Positions 48,567-59,300 of a stretch of 64,000 bases of DNA are shown here, piece after piece. The number at the start of each line of letters is the position of its first letter. The first letter of the stretch is position 1. Position numbers and translations under genes: made by a program. The DNA is from Acanthochromis polyacanthus (Eukaryota; Chordata; Actinopteri; Pomacentridae), in NCBI RefSeq assembly GCF_021347895.1, contig NC_067118.1, forward strand, positions 34,837,255 to 34,901,254. Reading direction: 5' to 3'. Under the pieces are notes generated by a model that did not search any database, was not told the origin of the DNA, and was given only the letters and a program-made list of their open reading frames with translations.

Positions 48567-51500
48567 CTAGAGACAGAAACAGATATGGAACAAGTGAATG
48601 AGAGAGAGTGCTAGAATAGTGAGTGGTGTGTACGTGTGTTTGTGTGTGCAGTATGTGTGTCTCTGGTGAAAATACCTCCGGGTGAAAAGGGTGGCAGGTG
48701 TCTGGGCGTCTCCTGTCCTTCTGCATCTTCAGTCTCTCACACTTGAGAGATTCATTATGTGCAGCTGAAGTTAAGGCAATACCAGACAATGTGTACACTC
48801 TGCAGGAGTTTTCCTGCTGGAGTAGATTTCTTGCTTATAAAGGAAAGGAATGCATGTTCTTTGAGTGCATGATGGAAGTAGGTTCTTCTAAAGGCTGGGA
48901 TAGCTTTTGTGCACAACACAATGTGAAAAAAAAAATGAAAAAAAGAGACAACTTTGACCAGTGTTTGATGAGTTTTCTTTTGTTGCATAGCAACAGAATA
49001 CCAGGCTTTATGCTACAGTAAGCACTCCACAACAAAATAAACACTGGCGGACATGTACTGTATATACAGCGTGACTGTGCTGCATAAAATTTCAAAGAAA
49101 TGCACATTGCAGGAGAATCCAGCCTGTTTTGTGGTGATGAACTAAGTTATTTCAGACTGAAGCCTCTCTGAGCTTGCTGTGTCTGCTGTTGATCAGTATC
49201 CGATCACAGCGTGGGCTGTAACACAGTCCAAACTTATACACATTCACAGACCACTTTGAAACACACTATCTGGTTGAGCGCTGTCTCAGTGCCCAGCATC
49301 AGATCGTGTCCCCCACAACAATCTCATTTCTTTCATCCACAAGGGGTAGAGGGCAAACAAACTTCCCAAAGCTTTTCCACACATTAAAGCGCTCCATGGT
49401 ATTCCCATCACGATTATGTTGACGGATACACACAGGCTGTAATAATTCTGACACTGTAAGTCATGAGGTGGAAGAGAACAAATCTCTCCATTGAGAAAAT
49501 AATAAGGTAACATTAAAATTTTTCTCAGCAGGGGAAAAAAAACATTTCTGGGAAGCTTGCAACATGTCAGACATGTAACACAACTAAGCTTAACTTTAAA
49601 ACCCATCCATCCAACCAGTCGTTTACTCTTTTATTCATAGGTTTTCCCTTAACATCCAACTAAACAGCATGCCATGGATACAGAAGACTGAAGGTTTTTA
49701 TACTGAGTAGTCTTGGTAACATTTCATAGCATTTATTTAACATTGTATTATGGCTGCTTGCTTTCTGACAGAATTGCTAATTTCCATGCTCTGTTCATGT
49801 TTATCTCTCTTGTTTGTACTTCCTTGATCCATTCAGGATATCCTCTCTTTGACATCACCTCTGAATTTTTTTGGCCAGTGAAGGATATACATGATTTCGA
49901 TGGGGTCCATGGTTATTGGCTCGAACATGCTGCAGTCACACTTGTTGTCCACCACCACCATGAAGAGATTACTGCTGGGGATCTGCTGAATCACAAAGGA
50001 CCTGCCAATCAGAGCACAGACAGCCAGAAAGAGAAAGAATAAAAAGATGAGGAAGGAAGAAGGGAAAGCAAGCAAGAGACGGTTGAAAGAAGTATTGGCA
50101 AGTAGTCAAGGCACATGGGTGTGATGTAAATTTCCATGTGTGTCACAGGATCTGTGTTATGATGTTCACATTCTCCTCAGGCGGTCGGGAGATGTACTAA
50201 AGAGACTTCCAATTGGATTCATGTCAAGAGGATGAAGCATCTCGCCGCCAGTTGTCAATAAACATAGAAAATCATAGAAAGGCTCACACCAGCAAACACA
50301 CATATAAAGTACACACACATACTTCTCTAACTCATTCCATCCGCTGGTCTCCCTCATTCTCCTCCCTTCCTTCTCTTCAGGCTTTGTTATATCTTATCTG
50401 AGGCGAGCAATGAAGTGTTGCCGAATATAAAACACTCCAAAGGGAGACAAATGGGAACCACACTTTTGTGCTGATAGCTTCCCAATGGCTGTGTTTTACT
50501 GGCCTGAGAAGATCTGGCCTTGCCTCGGCCTCCTGGCCAGTGATTTATGTCTGTGGATAAGCTTTATGAAGAAGAGAGGTCGTAAAGATGATCTCTTCTT
50601 TCTATCACCCTTTCTTTCTTTATCTCTTTCTTCTCCCCCCTCCCTCTCTCCGGCTGCAGCTGGGTGATTTGTCAATTTCATTGTGAAGAATTTATCAGGC
50701 ACGTATGAGAAGATGCCTGTGTGACTGAGTGAACACACATACGTGCAAAAATACCGCACACACGGACGCACTCTCAACTCGTGCGAAGGAGGACACGAAC
50801 AAAGACAAAGACGGAGAAACCTGATAGATCAAAACACTTAGGACTCTCTCAATCTTTACTAATTCAATACCATGACCAATTTAATCTGACCACAAACAGC
50901 CTCCAATCCCTGAGTAGCACCAACCCACCACACTCTAATACACTTATCCCACTGTGACCAGCCAAACCCAACCAAACCAACCCAGCAAATACACCAAGCC
51001 AGTTCCAATCAGGGTGAATTAGGATCTGCTGATGTTTAATAATCCGTGCTCACTCCTGCACAGCGCCGGGCCGATCCAGCTCTACCCGCTGATAGAAAGC
51101 AGAGCAAGTGTTCTTGGAGAAAAGACTTAAACACATCCTGACAGCACAGCTGCTGGCCTTGAACATACCCAGTGCTGGAAAAGGGAGCACCACACTGCAT
51201 ATGAACGCACAGACACAGGGATATGTACAACATGGACAGATACACATGACAGACATGGATGTGCACACAAACACAAATAGCAGACAGTTTGTTCCCAACA
51301 TGGTCCCATAGTGCTGTTGCCTGTAAATTTTGGCTAGAAGGGAAACGGAAAACATTCAACATGTTTTTCTAAGAAAAAATAGAGAATGACAGCGAGACAG
51401 ATACTCCTTTGAGTGACATGGAGACCCACAGGAAGAAAGAAAGGGCAGAAAAAGAGAGAAAAAAATGAGAGTAAGACAAATATGTAAGGCTGAGGTACAG

Positions 51501-53300
51501 TAGGAAAAGATTATGGCGCACACACAAAGACATAGTGACAGACTGTGTCTTATTCTCTAAGTTCTGACAAAACATGTCACACAATGTGTAGCTGATAAAA
51601 ATTAGCACTGCTTATCAACGCTTTCAGATCAGGAAAGAAAATGTTCCAGTATCTGCTTCCTGATGCTCATTTCGGGGATCAGAGTTATGATAAGATGACA
51701 CTAATTCATAATACGTGTTTTGTGGTTTGCTATTGTTTCAGAACAGAAGCAGTGTTTTTGTAAACGGAATGGAAAAATCATTTTGTGCTCAGGTTTGGCT
51801 AAATGTAACATTTGTATGTGTCCCATAGCGAGCGCTGATATTTTTCTTAGGATTTAGTAGTTGCATAACATAGCCGTAACCATAACTGCATGTACTGTAT
51901 GGTTTTCAGAAATATCTGTCATCACAGTTGGGAAATTTGACCAATAATTACTGTGTGCAATTTAACAATTACTAATTCATTGGGTTGAAATTGCTCCAAT
52001 AAAATCTCAACAAACAGACTGATGAGATTTCAGAGCAATGCAGTCATTTTATTTCCATGTCTCAGATTACTCGCTAAAAACAGGCAAGGACGATTTTAAT
52101 GATGATATTCTCTTTCTTAACTTTTTAACCATTTTACACAATTCCAGTATGTACATTTATAGCGGCTCTAATACTTTTTTTTTGCGGATTGTTTCTAAAT
52201 ATTTAGCTTCCAGTAGCTTTAGGTATTACAATGTCCTAACAAAATCAAGAAATAAAATAAAACAAAAGTTTAAAAGGAGATTATTCACAAAGAAAGCTTC
52301 GATTTAAAGTTAACTGAATCACTGGAACCTAACTCAGCATGTTAGATACACACATTCATCACTTTGTGTGTATAAAATATCATTAAAATCATAAAAGCCG
52401 GTTCCGTAATAAATGCTATAGTTGTTCTACTGTATCACATCGATTTTAATGCTTCTCTTTTGCACTTGTAACATTAAAAGTTGCTTAAAAAGGCTGCAGG
52501 CTACACTGTCTCAGCAGTGCCATCATTATAACCGACACGTGTCTTTAACAGATGAATCCACGTCAACGTGCTGTTGTTCACTGCAGCTTTGAACTTCTAT
52601 GTTTTTGCAACATTACTCGTCTGTCATGGTCGAGGGAAAGAAAAGGAGCATGTGGAGTGGTAGGATATACGGCCAGGAGTATTGTCACTAATAGTCCCCT
52701 TAAAGACCATTTCTGTTTGGAGAGACACTCTTTGTCCTGAATCTCATGTTACAGTCTAGAGACGCTGGAAATGCATTAATGGAAGTTAAATCACTCAATA
52801 GAGGCACTGAGGCTATTACAGCATTCACTTGTTTTTGATCTTTCTCATTCTCCCTCACACCAGTTTGGAAACTATGGACAAATACAAATACTAGGACACA
52901 CACACGCGCACACACATAAAGAAAAAATACAGCAAAGAGAGGTTTAACGGGCCAGAGCTTAGGGTATATTTCCTAAAGCATAAAGCATACACGCGTGTCC
53001 CAATGAAAATATGAGAGAAAGGCCTCGGTCAGCCTGTAACGTGAAACAGATGTTTATCACCAATATCCTCTATTACAAATATGAGCTATAAAATCCATAT
53101 AGCCGAAATAAAACCTCCTTTTTACTTTGTCAAATTCATAGTGTTTTAAAAACGATTTACTCGAAGGCGACATGTTACTCCGAGCACACAGGCCCGGCCT
53201 GCTAATCCCAGCTCGGGTGTCATCGTCGGAGATAAGGCAATTCTTCTCTAAAGCATGCTTCTGTCATGTGTGTGGGTGGATGCGAGTGTGTGAGGGGGTG

Positions 53301-53361
<61 letters not shown>

Positions 53362-56300
53362 CAGTGTGTGTACAATATATGTGTGTTGGGGTCGAACTGC
53401 ATCCCCAACCGCATTTCAGTCCTGGCACCCAGGGCAGTTGTTACCCTGTTGACCTTGTGGGGCTGTACCAGCAGCAGACACACAAGGAAAACACATACAC
53501 ACACTAACTCACATCAACACACAAAGTTCTGAGCTCCCTGGCAGTTCCACAGCTGGGAGCAATGAAGGGCCCATTGGCGGGATCCAGAGAACACCCCACA
53601 ATTGCCTGACAGAAAAGCCCAAATTGTTAATGGGGACCACACTCATTTTCCCATTTTTAAAGGAAGCCTTTTTTTCCACCTCTCTCCCTCATCTCTAAAT
53701 GCCTCGTATTTCAAACTGCTGGAGGAGAGAGTTAGTGTCCGTGTGCGCGTCTCTGATGGATTGCCCGGATAAAAGTGTTTTCAACGTACAACAAATGATG
53801 TAAACGTGCTTCTTATTACGAGAGATACAAATATTTCACCAAGATGAGCGCTAACAGGATCATTCTTTTGCTTTTCTTTTACTGTTAGCATCCTTTATCA
53901 CGCACAGTGGACAGCTTATAACCAGCAAGTTTTATTTTACATGAGAGAGATGCATGTCTGTTTGTGTGTCCCATACTTGATGCAGCCGTCACAGTCGACG
54001 TTGCCAGTGTTCTCTTTGATGGTTCTCTCGGAGACAAACGCCGGGTACTCTGTGTCACACGGTACCTGCATGGACCGACCTATCCTCTGAGCTGGAAGGG
54101 AGGAAGAACGGGTGGCAGTGGGGAAAAAAAGACGAGTGAAAAAGAAAGACAGAAAAAGATGCAAATACAGAAAGACAGAAGAAGAGAAAAGACAGAGTGG
54201 AAGCAGCAGTGAAAGAAGAAAGAGGACATTGCGTCAAAGTTAGTGGAAAAGTTATGGAACATCCATTTCAAAGTCAAATTATGTATTTAAAATAGTTATA
54301 CAAATAGATCGTAAGCAAACAGTTAAACACACCACATCCGTGTAAATACACAAGCTTGAAAGAAAACAGCATTTCTGAACCAGAGCTGCCTCTTGTCCTG
54401 CTGGAAATATTTCCAATGTGAATCCAAGCCAGCCACCGTCACAATATTGCTTGAACTCTTCTGCCACCCAGAGGTTTGAAACGAGGCTACAGGACGGCTG
54501 GTTTCATGTAGTTCAAGCTGGATTACTGAAGAACATTAAGCAAACTTACATGCAGAACGCTGCAGAGTGCTCCACATACTTTTACAGCACACAGAATTCT
54601 AAAGATGGCGGATTATATGCGTGATTTGAATGAGGTGGTTTAATTACTGGGAGTCAGCAGTGCAACATTATCGCGTGTGTGTGTGTGTTTGTGCGTGTTG
54701 TACATAAACTATATGGATGCAAGAAGCGCAGCCTACATGTATAAACGTCTGGGATTAGTTCAGCTTGAGAGGCTGTGCAGATTGGGTTACAGCCTGCGAA
54801 GTTGGGGTGTTTCAGCTGTGTGTCACAGGCCTGTGTCTCTATTGTAAAAAGATATAGAAAGTGCTGCTAAGACCTGAGGCTAGCCAGCTGTGAAATTGTC
54901 TCGACTGCCTGGTGCGCAGCGATGCCCAGCTTCACTTCATTCAGGATTAAAGTGTGCAGGGAAAGCATTTCATAGACTTTCATTTTGTCCTGCTTTCTCC
55001 CCTCCTCTCTCTCTCTCTCTCACGTTCACATACTAAATATTTTCATACTAGTTTTGGCTAGAATTAATGCGACAATAAGATGCTGCTTAGTGAGGCTTTC
55101 ATTTCAGACAGGCAAACAGCATTCAACACTCCATAAAGCATTAATCACAGCGTTCATAGCCTGGCAGTAATCAAAGGAGAATGTGCGTGCATTTATGGAA
55201 GCAGAGAAGAAAAGAACATAAAACCAAAGAAAAAGAGATAGAGTGAGTGAGAAAAAGAGAGAGAGGTGTTTTTGTCATGTTTCAAAGTGGATATTGCCTC
55301 CCACCACTACCAATATGACACACATCCGGACAAATCCTAAATACATCAATTACAACCCCCTCTGGACACACAAACAAATACGAAACACACAGTCTCTGCT
55401 GCACCGAGTTCATTTGAGGTGATTTTGTGCTTTGCTTTTTGTTTTTTTTACTTTTAAATTTTGGATTACGCTTCTTTATTCTGTTTTGCTAGTGGTCACA
55501 CTGGCTCAGACCAGGAGGAAATGGAGGGGAGATGGCGAAGATGAAGAATGAAGACAGAAGGTCAGTGCTGAGGACACCGGTTGCTAAATTCTGCATGAAA
55601 CAAACTTTGTTCCATAACAACATAAGTATGAAACGGTGCGTATAATGCTTTAAATTTTATTCACATTGTCCTTTTAAAAATGTAAATTCTACAAAAAGAA
55701 GTGGTTTTGTGATTATTCAGTCAGAAACCAGAGAAAATAAGAGAGAAAATTATGCTGTATTTGGCAAATGTTAACTACCTTTCTCTGTTTTGTGAGAAAG
55801 GAAAGAAAACAAGTAAAATTGCTATCTTTTTATTTTTTAGGAAACAGAAAGAAATTTACTTCTGCATGCAGTGGAAATATGCTCTCATACGGTTTAGTTC
55901 AGGTTTTAGCCTGTGTTGTTGCTGTCTGCCTTTGTCCATAGAAGAGAATGTGCACTGTTCAAACAATTTTCTGACTATGAAATTTTTTTTTAACCTATTT
56001 TTAAACATTGTGAAGTCAAGACCAAAAAATTTTAGAGATTCACTGCCATTTGGAAGTCATAATAATGTAGCAGAAAATCCTAAAATCTTGTTTAGAACGG
56101 TCAAATTTGATAGTTTTCAACTCTGAAAAGAAATCTACGTCACTTAGTGTTTAAAAAATGTATACTGATGCCAGAATATTGAAGTGAAATTTGGTGTGTG
56201 CTCATTACACAATAGTAGAGTCTAAATAACAACCCTGAATATTTCTCTACATTTTACTGTCATATTCATGAAAAGATGTACTATATTATTCACGGGCAAA

Positions 56301-59300
56301 TTTAGTGTGATTGTTATGCATCTTATGTGATAACTGTGGCTATTTTCCACAGAAGAAGACATTTAGAACAAAATATGACCTTTGCAGCTCTTACATTATT
56401 TATTATACATCGCTGTATGCATGAACCAGGCCTTATTTCTTGAGAATATACAAAACCAACATGGCTTGTAGAAAAACCTGTTATAAGAGAATGGTAGCGC
56501 GTTTGTTTGAGTGTCCTTTAGACGAAAAGCTGTAGAACAGACATATCCCCCAAGAGTGCATTCTTACCTTTAGTGGTGAGGTCAGAGTACCACCAGCTGT
56601 ACAAGTTGAACTCAACCAGGAATCTAAATGTGGAGACGACATCGACCATAATTACACACTTGAACATATGCTTATATAATAAATACACACTCTACTGCAT
56701 GCCAGCCATTGTTTCTGCAGAAGTTCCTGAGAAGATTGAAATCGTTTCTTTAAAAGTAACCGTGGCACAGACATTATCCTACATAAATATCTATTGAGTG
56801 CTATTTTTTAGCAGTGTGTCCAGGCTTAGTGTTTTCATGCGAGTTCATTATTTCAAATTAGTCGTCACCTTACACAATTACTGAATAAATACTTTTTTGA
56901 ATTAATTTAATACGAAGCAATGCTTTAAAAAATAAAATAAAATACTGCAGAAAATAGCACAGTAGCATTGTCTAAATACATACGAAATGATAACGCATGA
57001 ATTCCAAATTTTATCATTTTGAAAATGGTTCTGGATTCTTCAGTGTACATTTTGTTTATGGTAAGCCACCATCAAGGCTTCACTCTTCAGGGCTCTTTGC
57101 ACTGATCACCGAATGGAACAATATTAGAAAATGAATCACACATTAGGAAAATAACATTTCAAATGCAACAAAATAGTCATCACTGTGACAGACTGTAAAA
57201 TTAGCCCTGACAACTCAATCCTCCCATGATGCACCGTGGCAACAACAGACCACCCAGGGAGGCTCCGCAACCACAACGTGGCATCACAGGAACACTCGCG
57301 CTAAAGGAAACATCAGGTAGCCATTAGCGCTCGCGATCGCGGCGGATCACGTCAACATACATGTGGAGGCGCTGGCAAACAAACATGCAGTTGATATATA
57401 CTCATAAACACACACTTAATCTCAGAGCGGAGAGGCCACGTACTAATCCTCAAAAGTGTGTACGGTATATGCAGAAAGTGCATTAGAAACAGACACAAGA
57501 CGCTGTCACATACACAGAAGTCTTACATGACAAGCTCGGTCAAGATCCACTTCACAGCAGAGAAGAACGCAAAGTAAGGCTGAAGAAATAAAGAGAGAGA
57601 AAATATTGATATGACACTAATAGCTGTAGGCCCAGCTTTGCATGGATTGCAAACAAAGAGGTGAAATGGTCTAAAAAATATTCAGCTCTTACATCCAGAA
57701 GTGTGTGTCCACTGGCGCTACTCTCTGAATAGACCCAACACAGAGCCTGGTAGTCATATAGGGTGACCCTAATGAGATAAAGATAGAAAAGACAGAACAA
57801 GGAGGGAGAAAGAGCATCAGAAATAGAGGTAAAATGAAGTAAAGAAAGCGTTTCTGCTTTGACTTTTCATAATATTGTTTTGCCAGGACAATATAGCCTG
57901 GGTAAGGTGATATAAGTCTTGATTCACACATTCTCTCTACTATTACATGCCCGTGGGGCCTTCTTGGACTTGCTGTGTGGGAGCAGGAAGAAAAGAACCC
58001 ACCTCTGCTGTAACTGCTGCTCCTTTACCTACGAATAATATATTGGATGGATGTGGCAAGAATGGGAAAAGGAAAGCGGGTGAAAGCGGAGAGCTTCCTG
58101 AGAGGTTCCTCAAAGTGATGCAGGAAGGTGTGTGCATTTGTGTGTGTGTGTAGATGATTTGGGGATATTGGAGGGATATCAGAGGATTTAAGGGCTTAGT
58201 AGACCCCGAGGGTGTGAGATCTAGGTCTGTCTGGGTGAGGTTATTGAAAGGGTTTCTGACTCACACAAACACACTGGACTCTTTCTCTCATAGCCTTGCC
58301 TTTGGACAGGTTCCTATATACTTGACAATACTTAGTGTGTCTCTCCGAGCATGTGGGTGATGCCTGAGTGGGCCCGGTATATCCGCAGCCCTGGGCGATG
58401 TTCAAACCTCAGTCACAGCACCGGTGACACACAGCCCCAAAACACCGCCAGGAACCAATTAGTGCTAAGCCAGGCCACATAATGGTGTTAGCAGCAACGT
58501 TAGAGCAAATGTAATATCTGTGTGTGAGTGCGTGGATGCGCGATTACTCTATGTGGGTGTGAGAGTCACAACATTTTTATAGATTTCTCTCTCTGTTGCT
58601 TATTTGGAATGATGGACAACGCAAAAATAAGTAAAATAATTTGTCCACATTCATCTTCATCTGCAGCCTTAATGTTGACCAATAAATTCGGGCTGGCAGT
58701 TTGCGTCGACTTTAAGCGGTGCATTATTATTTTTTTTAAATCAAGACAAAAACTGTACTTCAACACATTAATTCTCCACAGATGGCAGTGGCTTAAGACA
58801 GCTCGTACTGGATTCATTAGTGTTAAGTTCTAAAGGCTCTGTTACTCATCATGTTAATACTTCACCAGCGCAAGTCATATTATTCATTCATCATACGCCG
58901 TCCTCAATTTGAAAAAAATCCCCCATCATCCGACATTAAAGATTCAGTGAAAGCACTCGTAGGCCTCTTTGTTTTTGTGGATGGGTCTGTGAACTATTTG
59001 CTGTCAGCTTTTGAGGTTCATCCCTATGATATATAGGCGGGGGTGTCTACTTGTGCGATGATTTGTCATCCATGATTTTTATACCCTAGGACAGAATGGT
59101 AAAAATCTCCTCACCCACGTCGTGGATGCTTGGTACAGTTCTGCCGTAACGTTGGAGATGTGGTTGCAAGCTTCCGCGCAATGTAAATTTACACTTACTT
59201 GAGCAACTAAGTTAAGATTCAAGACCATCTCACTTTGATACTACAGTCAAACTAGAATTTGTGTCTGTCTGTCTCTGCTTTTCTGCATTTCTGCTCTGTA

